Assembly: GCA_037783415.1 (NCBI GenBank)
Contig: JAZGTN010000188.1
Location: 124,001-188,000 of the forward strand
Direction: 5' to 3'
Length of the DNA: 64,000 nt
DNA from: Leptasterias polaris
Taxonomy: Eukaryota; Echinodermata; Asteroidea; Forcipulatida; Asteriidae
The position numbers were made by a program, and so were the translations under genes. Positions within the stretch are counted from its first letter, which is position 1. Each line of letters starts with the position of its first letter. Positions 1-9,554 of the stretch are shown piece after piece. The notes under the pieces are model-generated. The model saw only the letters and a list, made by a program, of their open reading frames with translations, did not search any database and had not been told where the DNA came from.

Positions 1-1507
1 AAATTTCTTTGTTTTTCTAGAGCCTTCTTGCACGTCTCAAACAAGGTAGGGAAGAAAAGCCGGATACAAGGTTTTAAATAATGCTACTCGACGAAATGTT
101 TTGCCTTTGTAAAGAAATGTTTTGGCATTACTTCGAAGGGAAACCTCTCGCAAAATAGTTTATACTATCAACAGTTTATGCCTCTCACTAAGTAAGTTGT
201 TATGGTCATTAATTTTCGCAGTATAGACTATATTACACTATAAAACAAAATTAATGTGCACAAATATAATTCGAATCTGCTGGTGATGTTGGGGTTAATA
301 TTTCTTTATTTAATCCACTTACTACTGCAGGACTTAAAAACATGAATAACCTTATTTAATGATTACCATATTAAAGAAAATGTGCAGCATCTGTGACTCG
401 AATCATGGCGATGAGTACTTTATACTCATTTATTCAACCCATTACATTCGTTGTACTTCTCTTTCCGAGTTGGTATGTTTTTGCCATATTTTGTTTTGTT
501 TTGCACATCGTTCGTTTGTTGGCAGACTCGCGTTGAATTATACAGAACAAACAAATTAACAACCTTACATAGATTTAACGCGCTGTTTGACAATATCTCC
601 TTTCCGAAAAATAAAAGTGCAACAACTTATTTGGCTGTTTACCGTCCAACTTCCGACTGCTGAACGAGACCTACTCCGACGGTCATAACTATGATCAACG
701 ACTTGTTTAAAGACGACCCAGATCGTTCAAACAACTATATTTCAGCTAATATTTGAGGAAGTGAAGCACTCACTTCAATAGACAACCCTCACGAAGAAAA
801 AGTTCTTGCCTTTCTCGTTATTCATCGTGATTGATAACCGGGGGCAATTTCACGGGTTGTCATCGACTCCAGACCATTTATTTCATCGGACATTTTTTCT
901 ACACTCCGGATAAAGATGCTCCCGAATGCACGACTTTGTGTATTATTCATAATTTGGAGTCACGCTACTATCACCATCCGAAGACATTGCTTAATAAGGT
1001 GTTCTTAGAAAAAGAGTACGGTCCTAAGGAACTGTTCCAGGTGTCCCTAAAGATTGAAACCCCCAATGAAATGTCATTTAGTTTTGTATCTACAGGAGTG
1101 GATGATCGGGGTATTGCGTATGTGTAGGCACGTACTTCATCATATCTTAAACATACAAGTTACTTGGGGGCACCCAAGGGACAAAAGTTGAAGGGCCCAC
1201 TGCTCATGCACCTCATAATTTGTGAATTACATGATTTATAACGTCTGCCCATTGCAATTTTAATTAGGTTTGCTGGACCTAGGAAATTGATTAAGCATCT
1301 CAGAAACGTCATGAAAAGAAAATACATAATTTTATAATATCATTATCATCATAAATAGTTTAGTAATCATGGTGTGTCAACTTTCGTTACCGTTTTCATT
1401 ATTATTAAAATATTAAGATGGGTTTACCTTTTAGCGAAACTACGGACCCTTAAGATAATTAGATGCTAAAGAGTGTTCCCTAAGCGAAAATATGTTATAA
1501 CAAGTCA
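1..1507. other. Unassigned AT-rich sequence with one unclassified open frame
   Basis: No gene, RNA or repeat was recognised. One open frame on the plus strand (831-1127, 98 codons) has a fairly ordinary amino-acid mix, but its first codon is TTG, I see no family motif, and no splice sites clearly bound it. It may be an exon fragment, an old transposon remnant or chance. Confidence 0.4.
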
Positions 1508-1846
1508 CCAAAAGTATATCTTTGGTTTTTAAATAACGCGTGAAAGTTTCACTTCAAAATGTGGTCGCGTTTTTGAGATATCGCCGAAAATCCGGAGCGA
1601 ATGTGTCCATGCAGGGAGAACAATCCCTAATCGGAATGCACAATCTGAGAAACGTTTCTAACAGAAACGCTTCTCAGAATCAAATTTTGGGGCATAACAA
1701 TTGATATATTTTTTACATGAGCACATTACTTCGAAGTGAAATGTTTTTCAAAATGCTTTATACTTTAATCAAAGGCTGCTTTAGGCTTCTAACCATACGT
1801 TTTTAGTGCCAATAGTTTTAAGAGTGATTACGTATACCTTCCTTTT
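1508..1846 (-). mobile_element. Family B fold-back element, copy 1
   Basis: Non-autonomous inverted-repeat element of about 340 bp. It ends in GTATACCTTCCTTTTAAA and carries the central hairpin (TCTGAGAAACGTTTCT facing AGAAACGCTTCTCAGA at about 1646-1680) seen in copies at 18.4, 24.0, 56.3 and 62.3 kb. The left end is shortened. No coding capacity. It abuts the family A element that begins at 1844. Confidence 0.75.
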
Positions 1847-2371
1847 AAAGGCACTGGACACGTTTGGTAATTACTCAAAATATATATTAGCATAAAAACT
1901 TACTAGGTAACGAGCAACGGAGAGCTGTTGATAGTAAAACATTGTGAGAAACCACTCCCTCTGAAGTAACGTTAGTTTTTGAGAAAGAGGTAATTTCTCA
2001 CTAAAATATTTGAATCTGAAAAAGACTTCAGGCCTGAAGCCTTTTTCAGGCATCTGAAATCACATAAATTTGTGCAACAAGGGTGGTTTTCCATTCATTA
2101 CTTTCTTGCAACTTCGATGACCAATTGAGCCCAAATTTTCACAGGTTTGTTATTTTATGCATATGTTGTGATACACCAAGTGAGAATACAGGTCTTTGAC
2201 AATACACCGATCCATTAAGCCACGCCCATTTCTCATTGACCAATCACAACCGCGAAATCTGATCACCATTTGAGCCGTTTGGTGATCTTTGCACTAATGG
2301 TGATTGGTCAACTCGTAAGGAGGCGGGGCTTAATGGATCGATCTATTACCAATCGTGGCCAGTGCCTTAAA
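1844..2371 (+). mobile_element. Family A inverted-repeat element, copy 1, with nested insertion
   Basis: Terminal inverted repeats begin TTTAAAGGCACTGGACACG and end in GGCCAGTGCCTTAAA. The interior matches, in opposite orientation, the second copy at 9101-9484, including the internal hairpin around CTTCAGGCCTGAAG (2026-2040). It is non-coding and MITE-like. A separate small hairpin element has inserted near the right end (2206-2342), which explains its extra length over the second copy. The superfamily is not clear. Confidence 0.8.
2206..2342. mobile_element. Small hairpin MITE nested in family A element
   Basis: The two ends are near-perfect inverted repeats (CGATCCATTAAGC at 2208-2220 against GCTTAATGGATCG at 2328-2340). 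The complementarity continues inward (TTGACCAATCAC against GTGATTGGTCAA), so most of the 133 bp can fold on itself. It interrupts the family A sequence just before its right terminal repeat. A TA dinucleotide flanks each side, suggesting but not proving a TA target duplication of the Tc1/mariner type. Confidence 0.7.
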
Positions 2372-3331
2372 ATAAAACACGTCTGAGCTTCTCTTTTCAT
2401 ACTCTTAAGCCGTTTCTGAATTGGTGGCTACGGCTTGGCTGCTCTTGGCAAAACCCTTAGCAGTAGCCGTAGCCGCTAATTCTGATAGGCTCACAACATT
2501 TTCAATAGTGGAGCCATCTTGTACTCGATCATACCCTTCGATTTCAAGTAGAAACATACTCCTAATTCCAGACATCTTGATGTACTTACTTTATCATGGT
2601 TAAGTTTGTACAGACAGTCAAACACAATGGCGTGTTTCATTTTTCCAAAATGTTGTCTAATCTTGCTCCCGAAACCAGGAACAGTCTCATCACTGAATCT
2701 GTACATGCTTTTAGATCTAGAATAACATAATATGTTTAACTGTCTTTGATTGTTGCTCTTAATGTTTGTATTTCTTGATTTACTTAGTTAGTGTCTTTTT
2801 ATTCTGTCTTACATAGTTAACGTTAGTTTCACATTTCGTTTTTTGTGTTTAGTTATTTTTTAGGTAGAAGAGGTTTTTGGGGTCTGAAACATGTATGATG
2901 ACATTTTTCCCTCGTTTAAAAAACGTTTCTGTTGACCCGGACAACTTTAAGTGTGTGTACTCATGTCTGAAGATCTAAAATAGAACCCAACACTCGACAA
3001 CTCTTACCATACACTTCAAAGTGTGCCATGCCCTTCATGCGTCTGAGTGGACACAGATGTTTCGAAATTAATTCCTCAGTTCTAACCGTTGAAATGAGTT
3101 CCAACTTTATTGCCTCTTTAAAAACAAGAAACATCTTAATGTTTCATCTGGGGGAAAGTTCAAACAAAGCAAATTTATTTTAATGGACTTCATTATTTTG
3201 GAACCCAAAATTACTCCTTCGGTGACGTTCGTATTTCTTTTTGATAGTTTACACATAACAATAACAGTGCATTCATGTTATGTGTGTGGATGAAAGAACA
3301 GTTAAGTTATACAAGAACAGAAAGCTACACG
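2372..3331. other. Unassigned sequence with a short inverted repeat
   Basis: A short fold-back lies at about 2424-2481 (GGCTACGGCTTGGCTGCT facing AGCAGTAGCCGTAGCC). A frame around 2605-2730 ending in stop codons resembles no family I know. Nothing else is recognised up to 3331. Confidence 0.35.
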
Positions 3332-3786
3332 GTCGTGTAGTAGTCGAGTGGTAAAGCGCACTTGGTGTTTCTGATCAGTAGACTATGGTGGCTCTAAAAG
3401 GACATCAAGCAAATAACTTTACGTAGATATCCACGATTATAAGTGCACCCAATTGTAAATAATATTCCAAAAATGTTTAAGTAATTTTTCATGATTCCAA
3501 CAATGTAGTAAAATTTTACGTAAATAATTGTTCTTTTTAAGCCACCACCAGACAAGTGTGTCCTTAAGCGAGACTCAAACAATTCTTGCTTTATAATTAA
3601 GAGAAAGGGTTCGCCCCAGTGTTTTGGGGGTATGGTTGGCTGCATATTGCGGCGCCACAGCACCTTGTAAGCCAGTACATGTTGTTTCGAAACTAAATGG
3701 GTCATAATATTCGAACATTGCTCCACAAACCTTGTAGAAAAACATTAAGTGCTTTGAAACGCCTTCGGATGTGATAAAGTGCCAAG
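3332..3786 (+). mobile_element. tRNA-derived SINE, degenerate
   Basis: The start reads like the A-box end of a tRNA (TAGTCGAGTGGTAAAGCGC, 3341-3359). The distal part (about 3610-3785) ends in AAGTGCTTTGAAACGCC followed by GATGTGATAAAGTGC. That resembles the 3' body of the clearer SINE at 11359-11720. The middle is diverged and may include foreign sequence. No tail microsatellite is left. Confidence 0.5.
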
Positions 3787-4471
3787 TCAAACTACTTATT
3801 ATAATCATTTGTGAAGACGATCAAAACATACTGATTGAAACGTTGAGGTTGTCAAACCACCGGTTCTTCTCAGAACCACCACTAAACAAAAGAGATTTTA
3901 AACATGGCGTCGCCGCAAACCTCGTTTGATCATTATTTGTAACTATAGTACACCAATAATAACGTATCTTTCCTGAAAGGCAGCTTACATGATGCCAAGT
4001 TTCAATGCTATCTGATTATCAACCCTCGTTGAGAAGTGGTTGTGGTTTATCGGAAACCTCGGTCTTTGTTTGTTCTTTTTTTGATAAAAAAAACATGAGT
4101 TATGGTGCATATCGATTGACTGCTTTGTCGTGACGACGACATTAATAGCAATTTCATCTGTATCGCGAGTCTTTTGAGTGGTGAAATTACAGCGATGGCG
4201 CGGAAAACATGATGACAGGTTTACGCGCTTGATAAGAACATTCCCATAAGGAGCGACTATTGGTTTGGCAGTTGATGTCAAAACAGACACAGGGAACGTC
4301 AACATATATAAATCATTTCAAAAAGAAATCCATTAAGACCGAAAATTATAATTCCCTCGTAAGTGCTTCCCGTGTCTAACACGTTGTGGGCGTCGTAATG
4401 GAAAGTACACCGTGCTATGTCTTTGACTCGTTTTGTTTCCGTCGTCCCACAGTTCCTTTTTCTTTTCTATA
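3787..4471. other. Unassigned sequence downstream of SINE
   Basis: No gene or repeat recognised. A 106-codon open frame on the minus strand (3985-4305) has no identifiable domain and begins with no convincing signal. Confidence 0.3.
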
Positions 4472-4690
4472 TGTTACCATAATGTAACAATTATGTTTAA
4501 CCATAAGGTAACCATTTTGTGTAACCATTCTGTGTAACCGTAATGTAACCATTATGTATAACCATAATGTAACCATTATGTGTAACCATAATGTAACCCT
4601 TATGTGTAACCATATTGTAGCCATTATGTGTAACCGTAATGTAACCCTTATGTGTAACCATAATGTAGCCATTATGTGTAACCGTAATGA
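4472..4690. repeat. Minisatellite, about 24-bp unit of ATGTAACC type
   Basis: Tandem array of a roughly 24-bp unit made of two 12-bp half-units (ATAATGTAACC and ATTATGTGTAACC variants), around nine copies with point differences. Both strands stay open for long stretches because the unit is a multiple of three. The open frames are by-products of the repeat, not genes. Confidence 0.9.
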
Positions 4691-4771
4691 TCCTTGCGGT
4701 CAACCTTACTGTAAATTTGTCTAGTCACCTCCGCATAACCAAACCGACGCTGTACGGAAAAGTTATCTGCT

Positions 4772-5034
4772 CCCATTTTGAAAAAAATCAGAATAGCCCA
4801 ATATGTACGTCGCAATGCAAACGATCAGCGCGCAAAGTACTCTGGGTGAAATCTGAGTCCAAACAACATTCGGCAACCATCATGCACGGTGCACTGATTT
4901 TGAAGCAATGTGGTACACAACTAAAAAACTTGGAGTAGCAACTACAGCACGGCGTCCATCTTGCCAGCTTGATTTATTTCTAACTGTAGGCCCTATACTC
5001 ACTTTCCAAAAATACATTGCGGAAAGGTTTAAGG
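4772..5034 (+). repeat. Dispersed repeat D, copy 1
   Basis: About 260 bp matching 34540-34799 in the same orientation. Shared blocks include GATCAGCGCGCAAAG against GATCGGCGCGCAAAG, GGCAACCATCATG, TTTTGAAGCAATG and ACAACTAAAAAAC. It is non-coding, with no clear terminal inverted repeat or target duplication. Likely an old transposon-derived repeat. Confidence 0.7.
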
Positions 5035-5253
5035 TGGCGCTCAACGTATCCGAATAGCCGGCTAAAGCTATACGGCTACGATTGTTGCTAAGGGTGTTGC
5101 TAAGGACGTCCTTTACTTCAACGCATGATGACGCGGCAGTCCAGCCGTAGACGTACTCGTCAACTCGGACACACCCATAGGAGCTGCCACTGCATTTTGC
5201 ATGCTATAAGGAATTAAACACAGTTGGTTTATGGCCCAAAAGTTGCTCCTTAC
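5035..5253. other. Intron side of MFSD6-like exon 2 donor
   Basis: This sequence follows the splice donor at 5253 (minus strand). The exon's reading frame continues open for about 140 bases past the donor, but that tail shows no MFS-like sequence. No further coding exon was recognised here. Confidence 0.4.
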
Positions 5254-5410
5254 CGGTGGTGCGTCGAATGTAAACGCCAATGGTAGACACGTGATCATGG
5301 TGATAACAAACACGATGAACGCGACCCTGTAGTCTGTGTGGGGAATCTCTACTCCGAACAGCACTGTAGGTCGTTCCGTCGTAGAAAGATATGCACCCAT
5401 TGCCAAAGTC
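5254..5410 (-). CDS. MFSD6-like transporter, coding exon 2
   Basis: Second recognised coding exon of the MFSD6-type membrane protein whose first exon is at 7097-8202. It starts after an acceptor with a good pyrimidine tract (TCTCTCTCAACAG, minus strand) and ends before a GTAAGG donor. The upstream exon leaves two bases of a codon (GG), and the first base here completes glycine. The joined frame reads through GTLAMGAYLS into a hydrophobic segment, 157 nt in all. The motif DYRVAFIVF followed by a membrane helix is the feature I recognise from MFSD6 proteins (DYRIAF in vertebrates, from memory). The exon ends in phase 0 after FDAPP. Later helices expected of a 12-helix protein were not found. 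Confidence 0.85.
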
Positions 5411-5474
5411 CTGTTGAGAGAGAAGACAATATTGCTACAAATCTGGGAAAGGAATTTTCAAGCTTGAACACTTT

Positions 5475-5700
5475 AAATAGGTCAGGCCGATGATGTTAAA
5501 AAAATGTTAAAACTACACTCTTAAAACTCCTCGTCAGACTTGACCAGGATACTAGGTCGCGGCCTGACCCACTTTCGGTTGAGGCTGACCCGGACAAAAT
5601 GGGAGTTCAACTCGAATTCTGTGTAAGTTTGACTGAATGCTGGGTCATTTGGACACATATTGTGGATCAAACTGACCCAGCATGGGTCAGGCCCCACTGT
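5475..5700. repeat. GGGTCA/TGACCC repeat family, left flank
   Basis: Irregular sequence rich in GGGTCA and TGACCC words leading into the ordered array at 5701. The same style of sequence recurs at 57925-58325 and more faintly at 26880-27080, so array and flank probably form one dispersed element. It lies in the intron between the two MFSD6-like exons. Confidence 0.6.
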
Positions 5701-5920
5701 ACCCGGATCCGGGTCAATGTTGACCCGGAAGTTATCTGGGTCAAAGTTGACCCGGAAGTTATCCGGGCCAATGTTGACCCGGAAGTTATCAGGGTCAATG
5801 TTGACCCGGAAGTTATAAGGGTCAATGTTGACCCGGAAGTTATAAGGGTCAATGTTGACCCGGAAGTTATCCGCGTCAATTTTGACCCGGAAGTTATTCG
5901 CGTCAATGTTGACCCGTAAA
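5701..5920. repeat. 27-bp minisatellite (GTTGACCCGGAAGTTAT type)
   Basis: About eight tandem copies of a 27-bp unit containing GGGTCAATGTTGACCC, an inverted repeat with a 4-base spacer. As 27 is a multiple of three, the array encodes a 9-residue repeat (VDPEVIRVN) on the plus strand and is also open on the minus strand. It sits in the intron of the MFSD6-like gene, with no start context or conservation pattern that would make it a gene. Confidence 0.92.
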
Positions 5921-6139
5921 TTTGTAAAGTGTAACTTTATGTTTTGTCATGAGATAAAAAGATGGGTTGTAGATCACACTGAGAGCATCATCTGGATCTG
6001 GTTCTTGGTTTTATCCAAAAAGAACAACCAATTATTTTCATAATGTACTGACATATTTTAAATATTTCCATTGTCCCCGTCGTAGACACTGAGGGAGGCT
6101 GGGTTTCTACTTCTAGTCAGAATTATACGGGAGGGGACA

Positions 6140-6790
6140 TAGTGACAGAAAGACAACACGTGTCACAGTGTGGTAAGAGCATTAATATCTTCTCGCCTTG
6201 ATTATTGCAACTCTCTCTACAGTGGACTTCATAAAAAGGATATTACTAAACTCCAGTGCCTACAGAACAAGGCTGCCAGACTTGTTTTTTCTCTTCCAAC
6301 TCGCACACACGCTGCTCCACTTCTTCAAGAACTCCACTGGCTGCCGATACGCCAACGAATCATTTTTAAGGTCCTTCTGCTTGTGTTTAAGTCTCTGTCC
6401 GATGTGAGTCCAAGTTATATCTCCGACTGTTTAGATATTCTTGTTCCCACTCGCATAACTCGATCTTCTGCTGCAATCAAGTTGAATCAACCTATCACCA
6501 AGAAACGTGCAGGCGATATGGCGTTTTCCACAGTGGCGCCAAAGTTCTGGAATGCTACTCCTCGAGATTTGAGAAACTCTTCATCTGTCATTTGCTTCAG
6601 AAAGAACTTGAAAACTTATCTGTTCACTACTGCTAGTTCAGAAACTCAAAACTGATGACTCTCCCATGACTTTGTTTTATGTTGTGTGATGTCATTTTCT
6701 TTTTTGTTCATGTGTTTTGTTTTGTTGTAAGCGCTTTGTATCCACTGGAAAAGGCGCTTTATCAAATGCTTTTGTTATTATTATTATAAA
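6140..6790 (+). mobile_element. LINE 3' end (CR1/Rex1-like), 5'-truncated
   Basis: The plus strand encodes the C-terminal part of a non-LTR reverse transcriptase polyprotein, open to the stop at 6653-6655. Motifs typical of CR1/L2/Rex1-type LINEs are [27 protein letters not shown] and a terminal [10 protein letters not shown]. The catalytic RT motifs are missing, so the copy cannot be autonomous. The 3' untranslated tail holds a GCGCTTT stem-loop (6730-6765) and ends in TTATTATTATTAT. It lies antisense in the MFSD6-like intron. The exact 5' truncation point is unclear. Confidence 0.88.
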
Positions 6791-6794
6791 GACA

Positions 6795-7005
6795 ATTAAA
6801 GTCATAATTATGACTTAGGCCCCTACATCTCATAATCATGACTTAGTACAAAGGATATATTTATGACCTAGCTGTATCTCATAATTAAGACTAAGTAAAA
6901 ATCGTAATTCTTACTTGCATATATCAAAAATATGACTTGATTGGCACAAATCTTGATTATAATTATATGCTAAATCATTATAATGAGATTTAAGTCATTA
7001 AGATG
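6795..7005. repeat. Degenerate CATAATTATGACTTA repeat
   Basis: Several imperfect copies of a unit around CTCATAATTATGACTTAG, some reversed, spaced 40-50 bp apart. It lies between the LINE tail and MFSD6-like exon 1. Non-coding. Confidence 0.6.
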
Positions 7006-7096
7006 GCTTTATTTGAATTTTCGAATTGAGCCTTAAAAGATACCGTAGAATTTGAAGTTGGAATTTTGTGAATGGAAATTTACCAACAACTCTTAC

Positions 7097-8202
7097 CCAA
7101 TAGCAGCACCGACTGGGCCAAACGCCTTCTGATAGCCGTAGTCCACAGTGTTCCCCTTTATATACAAGCTGTCCAGAACAGCCGCATTACTGAGGGCATG
7201 TACAGGTCCCTGAAAAACAGATCCAAACACACTAAGTAGGAGGAACACCACGAAGAGGTGGTTTATGTCCGTAGGACTGTACAGCCAATTGTATTCAGTC
7301 AGGGTGACAGCATCTTTGTATGAAATGTTCTTGAGCTCTTTTTGGAAGTGCTGGGGGGAATATATGACGTTATGTACAGACGGAGCAGAGGTCTTTGTCT
7401 CGACCTGTCTGTGGGAGCCAGGAAGGCTCTGCTTCAAGGGTGCGTAGATGATGTCTTTGGATACGTTTGGCTGTTTGGTAGACGGGACTGGAGAGGTTAC
7501 ATATGAGGTTGAGGGGTATTCCTGAGGTTGCCGAGCCTCATGCGATAAGGACTCGTGCAAATGGGACTCGCGGGTTGTCCGCACAGGGGGTGGTTCCAAA
7601 CGTTTTAATAACACTACACCTGTGGTTGAATTGATACCCGTTGTGATGTTGGGGCACTCGCTTCTGTTCACGTCATGTTTGTACTCCTGCAGCCGTGACC
7701 GTGCTATTGCACACGGCTGCTGGCGAGGAGGGGGTACCAGCGCAACGCATCCTATACCAATGATCCAGCCTATAAGACTTATAACGATAAGCGTCTTGCG
7801 TAGATTGAGGCGGTCAGCCAGACAGGTGATGGTCATCATCAGGGGGATCTGTGTAAAAGGAGAACAGCTCTGAAGTAGCCCAATCTGGCTCGCAACGAGC
7901 CCACACTGCTGGTAGTATACAGGAAGGAATGGGACGATGCAGGACTTGCTACCTTTGAAGAGGAAGAAGAACGCCTTGAACTTGAGTGTAGAGCGTTCAA
8001 TCGTGCATGGTTGATCGCCCTCTACGTCATGTCTACTGGCGCCATCACCAGCCGCCGCAGCGGCGCTCTCAATCTTTTCGACGCTGCTGTCCCTTGGAAC
8101 CTCCTCGGCGTGTTTGGTTTCTTGGATGTTCTTCTCTATATGATTGAGAGCTTCGGAGTAGCGGTCCAGAAGTCTGGCTCGGTCAATGTTTGCCCCGTCC
8201 AT
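7097..8202 (-). CDS. MFSD6-like major facilitator protein, first coding exon
   Basis: N-terminal 369 residues of a multi-pass membrane protein of the MFSD6/MFSD6L group (major facilitator superfamily). MFSD6 was described as an MHC class I receptor homologue; its transported substrate is not established. Visible order: cytoplasmic N-terminus (1-74), helix 1 about 75-100 (KAFFFLF through VPFLPVYYQQCGL), helix 2 about 104-128 followed by a loop resembling MFS motif A (ADRLNLRK, 129-136), helix 3 about 137-156. A long variable loop (160-312) follows, with five N-glycosylation sequons (N179, N185, N191, N246, N292). Helix 4 (about 315-345) leads into YGYQKAFGPVG. The long loop after helix 3 is typical of MFSD6. 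The ATG at 8202 has an in-frame TGA upstream (8224-8226). A likely acceptor (TTTATTTTCAG) puts the exon start at 8253, so 5' UTR exons probably lie upstream. The exon ends at GG before GTAAGAG. Confidence 0.92.
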
Positions 8203-8253
8203 GGCCGTCTGTAGCCTCAAGCCTCAATGGACACTATGTCCTGGATCTGCTTC
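8203..8253 (-). promoter_or_regulatory. Probable 5' UTR part of MFSD6-like exon
   Basis: On the minus strand, TGGTTTATTTTCAG reads as a splice acceptor ending at 8254, so bases 8253-8203 would be 5' UTR spliced from an unseen upstream exon. The in-frame TGA at 8224-8226 lies inside it. The alternative is a transcription start nearby with no splice. Confidence 0.55.
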
Positions 8254-8783
8254 CTGAAAATAAACCACACCAAATTATTTAGGTCGATATGCATAATCAT
8301 TTAGAATAAGCAGACTTACTTTGTCCAGCTATTCTGTAGCAAATTGGACAATCCAATATCCTTTCTAGAGAAGATTTGATCACTACAAGTTCTTCTGTGT
8401 ACAAAATAAGAGAAAAATCACGCACTTCAGAACTGAGATCCTTTTCTGTTTTAAGACAAAAGTTATTTTTTCAAAGTTTCAAAGCAGCGCGACCCTATCA
8501 CAAAAAATAAGTGATAGGATTCTGTTTTTAAATGTTGGAAAGCCACTTATTGGTTTTACGCAAAATCTATCCTGTCACGTCAAAGGCAGGGTATACTTTT
8601 ATTAATTCCTCCAAAAGTTAATGGCCATAAAAAATATTATGATAAAAGACAATCGGGAGGCCTGGATAGGGGCGGGGTCACTCGGGCCTCCTCAACTCTT
8701 CCTCTCTTTCGGTGCGCCACTGAACCAAGCTGAAAGTTAGAATTGTCTTGTCTTTGGTCATACATCTCTGGACATAATTATTA
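8254..8783. other. Upstream of MFSD6-like exon, nothing recognised
   Basis: Presumed first intron or promoter side of the MFSD6-like gene. The only structure noted is a short hairpin, CCTATCAC facing GTGATAGG, at about 8493-8519. No TATA-like promoter was convincing. Confidence 0.35.
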
Positions 8784-9106
8784 TTTAAAGGGTGTGTACA
8801 ATATTGGTAATTGCCAAAGACCTGTATCCACACTTCATGTGGCCTAACATATACATAAAATAACAAACCTGTAAAAATTTAAGCTCAAACGGTCTTCGGA
8901 GTCATGAGAAAACAGTAAAAAAACACATTATATGTTTATAAAACCTCTTTCAAACATCGGTATTTATCCTAAAAACTATGGCATTTCAAGCAAAACTATT
9001 TCAAGGGAGGTTTTCCACCCAGATCATCTTTATAACATGTGTGTTATGTGCAAATCTGTGAACATTTATATTTTCAATCTTACCAATGTTGCACACACCC
9101 TTTAAA
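8784..9106 (-). mobile_element. Family C inverted-repeat element, copy 1
   Basis: The ends are inverted repeats: TTTAAAGGGTGTGTACAATA at the left, and GTTGCACACACCCTTTAAA at the right. The interior, read on the minus strand, matches 50472-50837 (for example CACAGATTTGCACATAAC). It is non-coding and MITE-like. Its right end merges with the left end of the family A copy at 9101. Confidence 0.78.
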
Positions 9107-9484
9107 GGCACTGGACACGTTTGGTAAATTGTCAAACACCAGTATTCTCACTTGGTGTATCCCAAAATTATGGATAAAGTAACAAACCTGTGAAAATGTG
9201 GGCTCAAATTGGTCATCGAAGTTGCAAGAAACTAATTTAAGACACCCTTGCGGCACAAATTTGTGTGATTTCAGATGCCTGAAAAAGGCTTCAGGCCTGA
9301 AGTCTTTTTCAGATTCAAATATTTTAGTGAGAAATTACCTCTCTCTCAAAAACTACGTTACTTCAGAGGGAGTCGTTTCTCAAAATGTGTTATACTATCA
9401 ACAGCTCTCCGTTGCTCGTTACCAAGTAAGTTTTTATGCTAATATATATTTTGAGTAATTACCAAACGTGTCCAGTGCCTTTAA
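9101..9484 (-). mobile_element. Family A inverted-repeat element, copy 2
   Basis: A 384-bp element with inverted ends TTTAAAGGCACTGGACACG and CGTGTCCAGTGCCTTTAAA, a near-perfect match over at least 25 bp. The central fold-back is GCTTCAGGCCTGAAG. It is in opposite orientation to copy 1 and lacks the nested hairpin element. No coding capacity. Confidence 0.85.
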
Positions 9485-9554
9485 ATAAAACCCCTCACGT
9501 CTACCAAGGGTTAACAAAGTGTGTAACACAATCAAGCACCCAACCTTACGATCG

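Noticed and set aside
4415..4703. Two minus-strand open frames with MVT/GY repeats
   Set aside because: By-products of the 24-bp ATGTAACC minisatellite.
5113..5253. Continuation of MFSD6-like exon 2 past the donor
   Set aside because: The frame stays open, but after FDAPP the sequence loses MFS character and a good GTAAGG donor sits exactly there.
5599..5919. A repeat protein of VDPEVIRVN units
   Set aside because: The frame is explained by a 27-bp minisatellite, lies in the intron of the MFSD6-like gene, and the opposite strand is equally open.
8203..8220. A start codon for the MFSD6-like protein at 8220
   Set aside because: That codon is TTG; the first ATG is at 8202, with an in-frame stop just upstream at 8224-8226.
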